Shown piece after piece: positions 45,064 to 52,771 of a DNA stretch of 64,000 bases. Positions within the stretch are counted from its first letter, which is position 1. Each line of letters begins with the position of its first letter. The stretch is from Pseudotabrizicola sp. Lineage in GTDB: Bacteria; Pseudomonadota; Alphaproteobacteria; Rhodobacterales; Rhodobacteraceae. The stretch lies in contig NZ_JAUXOV010000052.1 in assembly GCF_030684215.1 (NCBI RefSeq), positions 62,001 through 126,000 on the forward strand, given 5' to 3'. A model generated the notes under the pieces. It had not been told where the DNA came from. It made no database searches and worked only from the letters and a program-made list of their open reading frames with translations. A program made the position numbers and the translations under genes.

Positions 45064-46076
45064 GCGTCTCCACCAAGCAGCAAGCGGATCACGTCTTCAC
45101 GTTGCACTGTGCCGATTGGCTGGCCATCCTCGACCACACCCACCTGCGCCGCGCCGGACAAAAAGGATGGCCCGGCATCTGCCACAGTGGCGCGGGCAGA
45201 CAGGGTTGGCATACCGCCCGGCACGGGGCCGGGCATGACCAATGAGGCCAACCGCACCACCTTTGCCCGTGGCACCGCACGGGTGAATTCGCGCACGTAA
45301 TCAGTGGCCGGATTCAGCACCAGATCTTCGGGCGTGCCGCATTGCACCACCGCGCCGTCCTTCATGATGGCGATGCGGTCGGCCAGACGGATGGCTTCGT
45401 CAAAATCATGGGTGATAAAGACAATCGTTTTATGCAGCCGCGATTGCAGACGCATGAATTCGCCCTGCAACTCACGCCGGATCAGCGGGTCCAGCGCCGA
45501 AAATGGTTCGTCCAGAAACCATAACTCCGGCTCGGCAGCCAGTGACCGCGCGATGCCGACACGCTGTTGCTGACCGCCTGACAACTGCCGGGGAAAGGCG
45601 GCCTCGCGCCCTGACAGACCGACAAGGCTGATCATCTCGGCCGCCCGCGACTCACGCGCGGGGCGGGCCATGCCCTGCACTTCCAGTGGAAAGGCCACGT
45701 TGTCCAGAACGGTCATATGCGGCAGCAGGGCAAAGTGCTGAAACACCATGCCCATCTTGTGCCGCCGGATCTGGGTCATTTCGGTATCAGAGGCGGTCAA
45801 CAGGTTCTGGCCGTTGAACAGGATTTCCCCCGCCGTCGGTTCGATCAGCCGTGACAGACAGCGCACCAGCGTTGATTTTCCAGAGCCGGACAGGCCCATG
45901 ATCACAAAAATCTCGCCCCGCCGCACCGTCAGGTCAACCGCGCGTACGGCAGGCACCAGACCAAGCGCCGCCAGCCGGTCCGCGTCTTGATCTACCGCTT
46001 TCAGGTGTTCGGCAGCTCGCGCGCCGAACACCTTCCAGACATTGCGGCAGATCAGGGTATCTGTGCCGGTCGTCAT
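45060..46076 (-). CDS. Betaine/proline-type ABC transporter ATPase (ProV-like)
   Basis: An ATPase of 338 residues. It starts with the ProV-specific region NVWKVFGARAAEHL before the Walker A motif GLSGSGKST (about 60). It has VFQHFALLPHMTV, signature LSGGQQQRVGIARSLA, Walker B LWFLDEPFSALDP and switch histidine FITHDFDEA. A short C-terminal CBS-like part (VADAGPSFL to GTVQREDVIRLLL) is a degenerate osmo-sensing domain. The ATG at 46076 is used because the first 15 residues of the longer frame have no homology. The gene follows the binding-protein gene by 10 bases. Confidence 0.9.
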   Translation of the reverse strand: MTTGTDTLICRNVWKVFGARAAEHLKAVDQDADRLAALGLVPAVRAVDLTVRRGEIFVIMGLSGSGKSTLVRCLSRLIEPTAGEILFNGQNLLTASDTEMTQIRRHKMGMVFQHFALLPHMTVLDNVAFPLEVQGMARPARESRAAEMISLVGLSGREAAFPRQLSGGQQQRVGIARSLAAEPELWFLDEPFSALDPLIRRELQGEFMRLQSRLHKTIVFITHDFDEAIRLADRIAIMKDGAVVQCGTPEDLVLNPATDYVREFTRAVPRAKVVRLASLVMPGPVPGGMPTLSARATVADAGPSFLSGAAQVGVVEDGQPIGTVQREDVIRLLLGGDA

Positions 46077-46086
46077 GGGGCTTGGG

Positions 46087-47022
46087 TTACTTTGCGACCC
46101 AACCGCTCCACGTCGGCTCATTCGCGGCGATCCAGTCAGCGACCACCGCCTCTACGGTTTTGCCGTTCAGATCGACCTCGGTGATCATCGCGCCCATGGC
46201 GTCATTGTCGATGCTGAAGGCAGAAATTGCCTTATGCGCGCCGGGCCATTTGTCTTTGACACCGGACCAGCCAACTTTCCAGATATCGCCAAACGGTTTG
46301 CCGCAATCATAGGCCAAATCGGGGTTTCCGCCCCACGCCGGATCGGTATAGCAGGCTTCGTCATAGGTAGGGAAATCGACCCATTCGCCTTCATACTTGG
46401 CGGGTGCCCAATGCGGAGCGTAAATCCACAATAGCACCGGGGCCTGTCGCTGATAGGCCGATTCCAGCTCGGCAAACAGCGCCGCATCGGTGCCTGCGTG
46501 GATCACCTCGAACGGCAGGTCGAGTGCCTCAATCCGTTCCTCGTCAAAGCCGCCCCATGTGACGGGGCCGCCCAGATAGCGGCCCTTTGGCGCGGTTTCA
46601 GGGGTAGAGAACGCCTCGGCACAGGCGGGCTCTTTCAGCGCTTCCCAATTTGGCAGGCCGGGACATTTTTCCTTCATGTAGATCGGATACCACCATTCCT
46701 CTTTCGCCTGCATACCGGTGGGGCCAAAAACTTCGACACTGCCGGTGGCGGTGGCGGCATCCATCGCCTCACGTCCGGTGGTTTCCCAGATTTCCATGGC
46801 GACATGCAGATCGCCGGTTTCCAGCCCGGCAAACTGGGCCAGATAATCGGCCTGCACATATTCAACATTATAGCCGCCCTTGCGCAGCACCTCACCCATC
46901 AGCTGAGTGGTGATCAACTGGCCGGTCCAGTCATGCAGGGTGAGTTTGATCGGATCGGTGGAATCCTGTGCAATAGCGGTGGTGGCGCAAAGAATGGCGG
47001 CAAGGCTGAGTGTCAGGCGCAT
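46087..47022 (-). CDS. Quaternary-amine ABC transporter binding protein (ProX-like)
   Basis: A periplasmic receptor of 311 residues with a signal peptide (MRLTLSLAAILCATTAIAQ). It belongs to the OpuAC/ProX family. Aromatic residues that could form a cation box are abundant, for example in HDWTGQ, AKEEWWYPIYM, GPVTWGGF and LLWIYAPHWAP. The aspartate-tyrosine stretch DEACYTDPAWGG also occurs in choline and betaine receptors. It is the first gene of a five-gene operon: receptor, ATPase, fused permease, kinase, FAD/THF oxidoreductase. Choline, betaine or another N-methyl compound is the probable ligand; osmoprotection alone would not explain the two enzymes. Confidence 0.87.
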   Translation of the reverse strand: MRLTLSLAAILCATTAIAQDSTDPIKLTLHDWTGQLITTQLMGEVLRKGGYNVEYVQADYLAQFAGLETGDLHVAMEIWETTGREAMDAATATGSVEVFGPTGMQAKEEWWYPIYMKEKCPGLPNWEALKEPACAEAFSTPETAPKGRYLGGPVTWGGFDEERIEALDLPFEVIHAGTDAALFAELESAYQRQAPVLLWIYAPHWAPAKYEGEWVDFPTYDEACYTDPAWGGNPDLAYDCGKPFGDIWKVGWSGVKDKWPGAHKAISAFSIDNDAMGAMITEVDLNGKTVEAVVADWIAANEPTWSGWVAK

Positions 47023-47117
47023 CGGTTTCTCCCTGTTGTGGAAAGGGACCGCGGCAGGCGCGGCATGTGGGTCGGGGTCCGGGCGCTTGGGGCGCGAAAA
47101 CGGGCCAGCGCCTTCTG

Positions 47118-47130
47118 ATCATCTCATGAT
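47118..47130. promoter_or_regulatory. Candidate operator in the proX-like/deoR-like divergent region
   Basis: ATCAT-CTC-ATGAT is an inverted repeat in the 243-base gap between the divergent transporter operon and the DeoR-type gene. It is short and could be chance; a second weak repeat (CTTT-x4-AAAG) lies near 47202-47213. Confidence 0.3.
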
Positions 47131-47265
47131 TAGCGCGCGTCACCCCGGCGGCTGTCAACGAAAAATTGGGTGATGTGTGGTTTTCATGACCGATAGTTTG
47201 TCTTTTGGCAAAGAAACGGGCAAGCTAATGCGGATATTCACACGCAAATCACAGGACGCCGCCCG

Positions 47266-48039
47266 ATGCTGACACCCCGCCATGGCGCGATTCTGAAACT
47301 GCTGGAGGGCAAGGGCCCGCTTTCTGTCACAACGCTAGCCGATATGCTGGACGTGTCCACCGAAACCATGCGGCGCGATGTGCGGGCGCTGGCAGGCGCC
47401 GGGGCGGTGGTACGGGTGCATGGCGCGGTGGGGCTGGCAGGCCAGATGGGCGAGGCACCGTTTCACCGCCGCATGCGCGAAAATGCCGGGCCAAAGCAGG
47501 CGATTGCGCGGGCGATGGCGGTGCAGATCGCCGACGGCGACTCGCTGATGCTGGACACCGGCACCACCACCAGTTTTCTTGCTCGTGAGCTGCTGGGTCA
47601 TCGGCGGCTGACGGTGGTGACCAACTCATCCGACATCGCCCGCACACTGGCCACGGTGAACGGCAACCGCGTGTTCATGGCGGGTGGCGAGTTGCGTGGC
47701 GATTCCGGCGCATCACTTGGGGCCTCGGCGCTGGAGTTCATCCGCGCTTTTGCGGTGCAGCACGCCATAATTTCAGCCGGGGCAGTCGATGCCAGCGGGG
47801 TGATGGATTTCGATCTGCAAGAGGCAGAGTTTGCCCGCGCCGTGCTGGCTTGCGGCGCGCGGCGGATGGTCGTGACAGACGCCAGCAAATTCGGGCGGCG
47901 CGGCTTTATCCGCGTGACCGGGTTTGAGGGGTTGGATGAGATTTTCACCGATGCCCCGCCGCCAGAGGATGTGGCAGCGGCATTATCCCTTGCCGGGGTA
48001 CGGGTGCATCTAGCCTCGTCGGATCACAACGGCCAATGA
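47266..48039 (+). CDS. DeoR/GlpR family regulator
   Basis: A repressor of 257 residues. The HTH is in GPLSVTTLADMLDVSTETMRR, split at the turn (about 17-37). The effector domain has DTGTTTSFLAREL (about 97-109), TNSSDIARTL and DASKFGRRGFIRV. DeoR proteins generally sense phosphorylated sugars or related phospho-metabolites. That is notable here, since both choline-kinase-like neighbours would make phosphorylated compounds. It is divergent from the five-gene transport operon. Its end overlaps the end of the convergent methyltransferase gene by 30 bases. Confidence 0.88.
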   Translation: MLTPRHGAILKLLEGKGPLSVTTLADMLDVSTETMRRDVRALAGAGAVVRVHGAVGLAGQMGEAPFHRRMRENAGPKQAIARAMAVQIADGDSLMLDTGTTTSFLARELLGHRRLTVVTNSSDIARTLATVNGNRVFMAGGELRGDSGASLGASALEFIRAFAVQHAIISAGAVDASGVMDFDLQEAEFARAVLACGARRMVVTDASKFGRRGFIRVTGFEGLDEIFTDAPPPEDVAAALSLAGVRVHLASSDHNGQ

Positions 48040-48633
48040 CGGAATGGTGCCCGCCTCGCCGGGCATAGAGACATAGGGCGCGGTGGTTTCCACAACTGTT
48101 ATGCCCGCCGTGGCGTTCAGCACAGCCGAAAACCCGCCCGCCCAGAGTGTTGTCTTGACCGTGAGCACCAGCGGCCCGCCACTATGCGTAATGCGGATCA
48201 GTTCCGGCAACGCCTCGGCCCCGACATGGCCTGTTGTGAACACACCTGTCGAAATCACGGCGGCAAACTGGCCATCGGCGAAGGGGAGCGGCTGGCCAAG
48301 CGCCAGTTGGTGCAACCTGGCATAGCTGCCCTTGGCGCGGGCAACGGCAAGCATGCCTGCTGACAGATCAAGACCCTCGACCGGGGCAAAACCCAGAATG
48401 CCCAGCCAGTCGCCCAACAGCCCGGTTCCGCAGCCGGCATCCAGCACCGGACCGGCCCCGCGCGGCGCATGACGGAAAAGCAAGGCGCAGCCAATAGACG
48501 GGTGGCGATAGCCCGCCGCAGCCATTTCAGCATCATAGCTTGCGGCCCATGTGTCATAGACAGCCGCTACCTGCTCGGGGGCCTGCGCGTCATAGACCTT
48601 GCCAAGGTGGCCATCGTGCTGCCCGTCGCTCAT
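48010..48633 (-). CDS. SAM-dependent class I methyltransferase
   Basis: A methyltransferase of 207 residues. The SAM motif is VLDAGCGTGLLGDWLG (about 63-78), followed by EGLDLSAGMLAVA. The start VYDAQAPEQVAAVYDTWAASYD, broken by a turn, is like that of small-molecule methyltransferases of the UbiE-like group. The open frame reaches back to 49476 antisense to the kinase gene, but the ATG at 48633 has GGGAG at the right distance and starts the homology. It is divergent from the second kinase gene with 66 bases between starts. The substrate is unknown; an amine or amino alcohol would fit the neighbours. Confidence 0.8.
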   Translation of the reverse strand: MSDGQHDGHLGKVYDAQAPEQVAAVYDTWAASYDAEMAAAGYRHPSIGCALLFRHAPRGAGPVLDAGCGTGLLGDWLGILGFAPVEGLDLSAGMLAVARAKGSYARLHQLALGQPLPFADGQFAAVISTGVFTTGHVGAEALPELIRITHSGGPLVLTVKTTLWAGGFSAVLNATAGITVVETTAPYVSMPGEAGTIPSLAVVIRRG

Positions 48634-48699
48634 GCTAGACTCCCGGATGATTTGCCCGCTAGCTTGGTTCAGACAAGGGAACAAGGCAACGGGGTCAGT

Positions 48700-49599
48700 A
48701 TGCAGGATGATATCGCGGGCCTGATTGCGGGTATACCGGTCTTGGCCGGTTGGGACGGCCCGGCGCAACGCTTGGGCGGGTTGACGAACCGGGTTTATCG
48801 TCTGGGCGACGCTATTTTGCGAGTGCCGGGCGAGGGGACGGCAGATTACATCGACCGCGCCGCCGAAGCTGTCGCGGCAGAGGCGGCGGCACGTGCCGGG
48901 GTCAGCCCAAAGGTGCTGCACATCGATCCGGCCAACGGTCTTATGGTCACCCGGTATATCGCAGGCACTGTGACCATGACGCCAGACGCCTTTCGCGACC
49001 GCCCTGGCGCACCTGAGCGCGCGGCGATGGCCTTGCGCCAGTTGCACCAGTCGGGGCAGGTGTTCGCGACCCGGTTTGAGTTGTTCGCGATGATCGACGA
49101 CTATCTGCGCCTGTTGTCGGGCAAGGATGTGGCTTTGCCCCAAGGCTATCATGCCGTTGTCGCCGATGCCGAGGCGGTGCGCGCGGCCTTGGCCCGCACC
49201 CCTGTGCCATTGGTGCCTTGCCACTGCGATCCGCTGTGCGAAAACTTCCTTGATGTCGGATCGCGGATGTGGATCGTCGATTGGGAATATGCCGGTATGA
49301 ATGATCCGATGTGGGATCTGGGCGATCTGTCGGTCGAGGCGGAGTTCGATGCTGCGCAAGACGACGCGATGCTGATGGCCTATTTCAACGGCCCCGCCCC
49401 GGACGCGGATCGAGCGCGAATGGTGATCTACAAGGCGATGTGCGATCTGTTGTGGACATTGTGGGGCCTGATCCAACTGGCCAATGACAACCCGGCCGAA
49501 GACTTTCAGGCCTATGCCGATGGCCGCTTTGCCCGGTGCCGCGCGCTTATGGCATCCCCCGTTTTTTCACAGCATGTGGCGGTTCTTGCAGGGAAATGA
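48700..49599 (+). CDS. Choline/ethanolamine-kinase-like phosphotransferase (copy 2, LicA-like)
   Basis: A phosphotransferase of 299 residues. The nucleotide loop is LGGLTNRVYRL (about 25-35), the catalytic loop is PCHCDPLCENFL (about 168-179) and the metal-binding aspartate is in IVDWEYAGMND (about 187). NRVYRL and the catalytic loop are close to those of LicA and eukaryotic-type choline kinases. It is not closely similar to copy 1 at 42188-43069. The ATG at 48700 is used because the frame further upstream covers the divergent methyltransferase start. It converges on the BCCT gene. Confidence 0.86.
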   Translation: MQDDIAGLIAGIPVLAGWDGPAQRLGGLTNRVYRLGDAILRVPGEGTADYIDRAAEAVAAEAAARAGVSPKVLHIDPANGLMVTRYIAGTVTMTPDAFRDRPGAPERAAMALRQLHQSGQVFATRFELFAMIDDYLRLLSGKDVALPQGYHAVVADAEAVRAALARTPVPLVPCHCDPLCENFLDVGSRMWIVDWEYAGMNDPMWDLGDLSVEAEFDAAQDDAMLMAYFNGPAPDADRARMVIYKAMCDLLWTLWGLIQLANDNPAEDFQAYADGRFARCRALMASPVFSQHVAVLAGK

Positions 49600-49632
49600 C
49601 GGGCGGCCCCGGGAAGGGACTGCCTGCAGGTT

Positions 49633-51300
49633 TCAGCGCGGTTCGTTCATCAGCCCGCGCACAATTGAATAGCATGCGGCCAGCAAGACCAGCGTGAACG
49701 GCAAGCCGGTGGATACTGCCATGGCCTGAAGGGCCACCAAGCCACCACCCAGCAGAAGCGCAATGGCCACCAGACCTTCAAACGTTGCCCAGAAGATCCG
49801 CTGCACCACAGGAGCATTAGTTTTTCCTCCGGCTGCTATGGTATCGATTACCAGCGACCCCGAGTCGGATGAGGTGACAAAGAACACCACGACCAGAACA
49901 ATCCCGACCAGTGAACTTAGTCCTGCCAATGGAAACTGAGAAAGCATTTCAAACAGTTGAAGTTCCAGTGCCGCAGTTTGCACACCTGTAAAGCCGTCGT
50001 TCACCACCTGACCGATCGCACTGCCGCCCATTGCCGTCATCCACAGCACCGAAAACAGGCTTGGCACTATTAGCACCGCGATCAGGAATTCACGCACCGT
50101 CCGCCCGCGCGACACGCGGGCAATGAACATGCCGACAAAGGGCGACCAGCTGATCCACCATGCCCAGTAAAACGCTGTCCATCCGGCAGCAAAGTTCGTG
50201 TCTTCACGGCCAAAGGGATTGGCCAGACCAGGCAGATACTCGCCATAAGCCCCAAGATTGCGGAAGAACCCGAAGAAGATATCTGCGGTTGGTCCAAGCG
50301 CTATAACAAAGATCAACAGCATAAGGGCAAGGAACATGTTCACCTTTGACAAGACCTGCACACCGCCCTCCAACCCGCGCACAATCGATACGATGGCCAG
50401 AATGGTGATAAAGACGATCAGGATGATCAGCCGGGAGTCGGTTTGTCCAAAGCCAAACAGGTGATCCAACCCAGCCGCCGCCTGCTGCGCGCCGATGCCA
50501 AGCGATGTGGCAAGGCCGAAGATGGTGGCAAAGATGGCCATAATATCAATGATATGGCCGGGCCATCCCCAGATTCGCTCGCCGAAGATCGGATGAAATG
50601 TGGATCTCAGGGTCAGCGGAAGGCCCTTGTTATAGGAAAACAGCGCCAGTGCGAGCGCGACAACCGCATAGATTGCCCAAGGGTGCAGCCCCCAGTGAAA
50701 GATGGTGGCCGCCATGCCCAGACGCGCGGCCTCGGCCGTGTCACCTGCGGCACCGCCCAGCGGCGCCCAGTCGGTGCGCGCACCCGTTTCATCAACCGTA
50801 ACCCCGCCAAAGGCAGCGGTGTAGTGCGATAAAGGCTCAGACACGCCATAAAACATCAGGCCAATGCCCATGCCCGCAGCAAACAGCATCGAGAACCAGC
50901 CAACATAGCCAAAATCGGGCGTGGCATCTGGCCCGCCAAGACGGATTTTGCCCAAAGGTGAGGCGATCAGGAACAGGCATAGCATCACAAAGACATTGCC
51001 TGCCGCCAAAAAGAACCAGCCCAGATTGCCGGTCAGCCAATCGCGCAAACCGGTAAACATCGGCTCTACCTGATTTTGAAACGCCAGCGTGAGAATGGTA
51101 AAAGCGACAATGCCAAGCGCCGAGATGGAAAAGACCTTTTGATGAAAGTCAAATTCCAGGACATAGCGAGGTGCGATATTGTCCTGCCCGATGGCATAAT
51201 CTGTGACGATAATCTCGGTCTCGCCCTCTGGTTCTGGGATCGCGTCGGTTTCGGGGACGAGGTCTTCGTCCCGCTGCGTTGTGTCATGAGGTTCGGTCAT
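49633..51300 (-). CDS. BCCT family betaine/choline/carnitine transporter
   Basis: A secondary carrier of 555 residues with 12 expected helices. The family signature lies in HWGLHPWAIYAVVALALALF and the tryptophan-rich helix in FYWAWWISWSPFVGMFIARV (about 345-365). GMGIGLMFYGVSEPL matches the helix-3 glycine segment. A 45-residue acidic N-terminal region precedes the first helix. The ATG at 51300 has GAGGGAC before it and replaces the longer frame. Ligands of the family are glycine betaine, choline, carnitine and DMSP; which one applies here is not visible. It adds a second quaternary-amine uptake route next to the ABC system. Confidence 0.9.
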   Translation of the reverse strand: MTEPHDTTQRDEDLVPETDAIPEPEGETEIIVTDYAIGQDNIAPRYVLEFDFHQKVFSISALGIVAFTILTLAFQNQVEPMFTGLRDWLTGNLGWFFLAAGNVFVMLCLFLIASPLGKIRLGGPDATPDFGYVGWFSMLFAAGMGIGLMFYGVSEPLSHYTAAFGGVTVDETGARTDWAPLGGAAGDTAEAARLGMAATIFHWGLHPWAIYAVVALALALFSYNKGLPLTLRSTFHPIFGERIWGWPGHIIDIMAIFATIFGLATSLGIGAQQAAAGLDHLFGFGQTDSRLIILIVFITILAIVSIVRGLEGGVQVLSKVNMFLALMLLIFVIALGPTADIFFGFFRNLGAYGEYLPGLANPFGREDTNFAAGWTAFYWAWWISWSPFVGMFIARVSRGRTVREFLIAVLIVPSLFSVLWMTAMGGSAIGQVVNDGFTGVQTAALELQLFEMLSQFPLAGLSSLVGIVLVVVFFVTSSDSGSLVIDTIAAGGKTNAPVVQRIFWATFEGLVAIALLLGGGLVALQAMAVSTGLPFTLVLLAACYSIVRGLMNEPR

Positions 51301-51415
51301 GATGTCCCTCTCTTGGTGGCTGACCCGACGCTGTTGCACGTGTTTTCCGCCTGAAGCCGACGGCGGGTCGTCCCGGATGGATCAGTCTGCGACCACAGGC
51401 TGATGTTTGCGCCAA

Positions 51416-51432
51416 GCCAACAATCGGTTGGC
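51416..51432. promoter_or_regulatory. Inverted repeat upstream of the BCCT gene
   Basis: GCCAAC-AATCG-GTTGGC is a 6-bp inverted repeat about 116 bases upstream of the BCCT start, in a 372-base gap without a gene (51301-51672). It could be an operator; no regulator gene is adjacent. Confidence 0.35.
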
Positions 51433-51569
51433 GTACGAATTTGTGCGAAAATGCGCTGACTTCCGCCTGGGATGGCCTTGCTCGCGCATTTTTGACGAAA
51501 GTTCAACCGCTAGGGGCAACCAAATTAGGATCTGCGCCCAGGGCTGGAGGCGCAAATGTGGTAAACCGG

Positions 51570-51596
51570 GCCCAAGGTCACGCCTAGACCTTGGGC
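51570..51596. promoter_or_regulatory. Inverted repeat upstream of the TAXI receptor gene
   Basis: GCCCAAGGT and ACCTTGGGC form a perfect 9-bp repeat around a 9-base loop, about 77 bases before the TAXI start. The heptamer CGCCTAG occurs in the loop region (51581) and again at 51605. There is no T-run. It may be an operator or a 5' leader element. The rest of the 51301-51672 gap shows no gene. Confidence 0.45.
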
Positions 51597-51672
51597 AAAT
51601 CATCGCCTAGGCTATTGTCAGGCTGTCAGAAATGACGGCGTGCACGCAACGAACTTCACCGAGGAGATACGC

Positions 51673-52683
51673 ATGAAATTCATATCCTTCAACGCTTTGG
51701 CCGGGGCCGCGCTTGCGGTCGGGCTGATGGCTCAGAGCGCTGTTGCGCAGGAAATGCAGTTCTTTCGCATCGGCACTGGTGGCACCGCAGGCACCTATTA
51801 CCCAATCGGCGGGTTGATCGCGAACGCGATCTCCAACCCTCCCGGATCGCGCGCCTGCGACGCAGGCGGCTCTTGCGGCGTGCCCGGTCTGATTGCGACT
51901 GCTGTGGCCTCTAACGGGTCTGTCGGCAACGTCAACTCGATCAACGGTGGCACGCTGGAGTCCGGGTTCAGCCAGTCTGACGTGGCCTACTGGGCGCAGA
52001 CCGGCACCGGAATCTGGGAAGGTCAGCCCGCGGTTGAAAAGTTGCGCCTGATCGCAAACCTTTACCCCGAAAGCATTCATCTGGTGGCCAGCAAAGCATC
52101 GGGCATCGCGTCGGTCGCGGATCTGCGTGGCAAGCGTGTGTCGCTGGATGAGCCGGGTTCGGGCACATTGGTTGATGCCAAAATCATCCTTGGCGCCTTT
52201 GGCCTCACGGAATCTGACATCACACCAGAATATCTGAAGCCGGATCAGGCGTCTGACCGGATGCGCGATGGCGCGATGGATGCGTTTTTCTTTGTCGGCG
52301 GCTTCCCCGCGGGTGCGATTGCAGAACTGTCTAGCCAGCATGATGTGGTGATCGTTCCAATCGTCGGCCCGGAAATCGACGCATTGCGGACGGAATACAG
52401 CTTCTTTGCCAACGACACTTTCCCTGCTGGCACCTACAGAGGCCAGGATACCGATGTGGCCACGATCTCGGTCGGGGCGCAGATGGTGACATCTGCCGAT
52501 CTGTCTGAAGATCTGGTTTATGGCATCACTCAGGCGTTGTTCAATGAAACCACGCAAAAGCTGTTTGCCAATGGCCATGCCAAGGGCAAGTTCATCACCC
52601 TTGAAAACGCGGTGCAGGGCGCGGGCATTCCGTTCCATCCTGGCGCGGAAAAGTTCTACAAGGAAGTTGGCGCGATCGAGTGA
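51673..52683 (+). CDS. TAXI-type TRAP transporter solute receptor
   Basis: A periplasmic receptor of 336 residues of the TAXI family. The signal peptide is MKFISFNALAGAALAVGLMA, cut near AVAQE. The family start FFRIGTGGTAGTYYPIGGLI (about 29-48) is clear. SQSDVAYWAQTG and SLDEPGSGT are further family segments. A cysteine pair in RACDAGGSCG may form a disulfide. GAGGAGATACGC before the ATG at 51673 sets the start. It pairs with the fused permease that follows. TAXI ligands are mostly unknown; glutamate, 2-oxoacids and others have been proposed. Confidence 0.93.
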   Translation: MKFISFNALAGAALAVGLMAQSAVAQEMQFFRIGTGGTAGTYYPIGGLIANAISNPPGSRACDAGGSCGVPGLIATAVASNGSVGNVNSINGGTLESGFSQSDVAYWAQTGTGIWEGQPAVEKLRLIANLYPESIHLVASKASGIASVADLRGKRVSLDEPGSGTLVDAKIILGAFGLTESDITPEYLKPDQASDRMRDGAMDAFFFVGGFPAGAIAELSSQHDVVIVPIVGPEIDALRTEYSFFANDTFPAGTYRGQDTDVATISVGAQMVTSADLSEDLVYGITQALFNETTQKLFANGHAKGKFITLENAVQGAGIPFHPGAEKFYKEVGAIE

Positions 52684-52707
52684 TTGCTCTGATGTGATGT
52701 AAAGACC

Positions 52708-52738
52708 GGGGCGCGGGCAGTGAACCTGTCCGCGCCCC
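52708..52738 (+). promoter_or_regulatory. Hairpin between TAXI receptor and permease genes
   Basis: GGGGCGCGG pairs perfectly with CCGCGCCCC, and an inner GCAG/CTGT adds four pairs, leaving a 5-base loop. It is followed by CTTTGTCT. It should reduce read-through into the permease gene or protect the receptor mRNA. Confidence 0.75.
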
Positions 52739-52771
52739 CTTTGTCTAAAAGATGCTTTCAGGGGATTTCGG

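Noticed and set aside
48010-49476. A 488-residue methyltransferase using the longest frame
   Set aside because: The extra part is antisense to the kinase-like gene. The domain begins at the ATG at 48633 with a good ribosome site.
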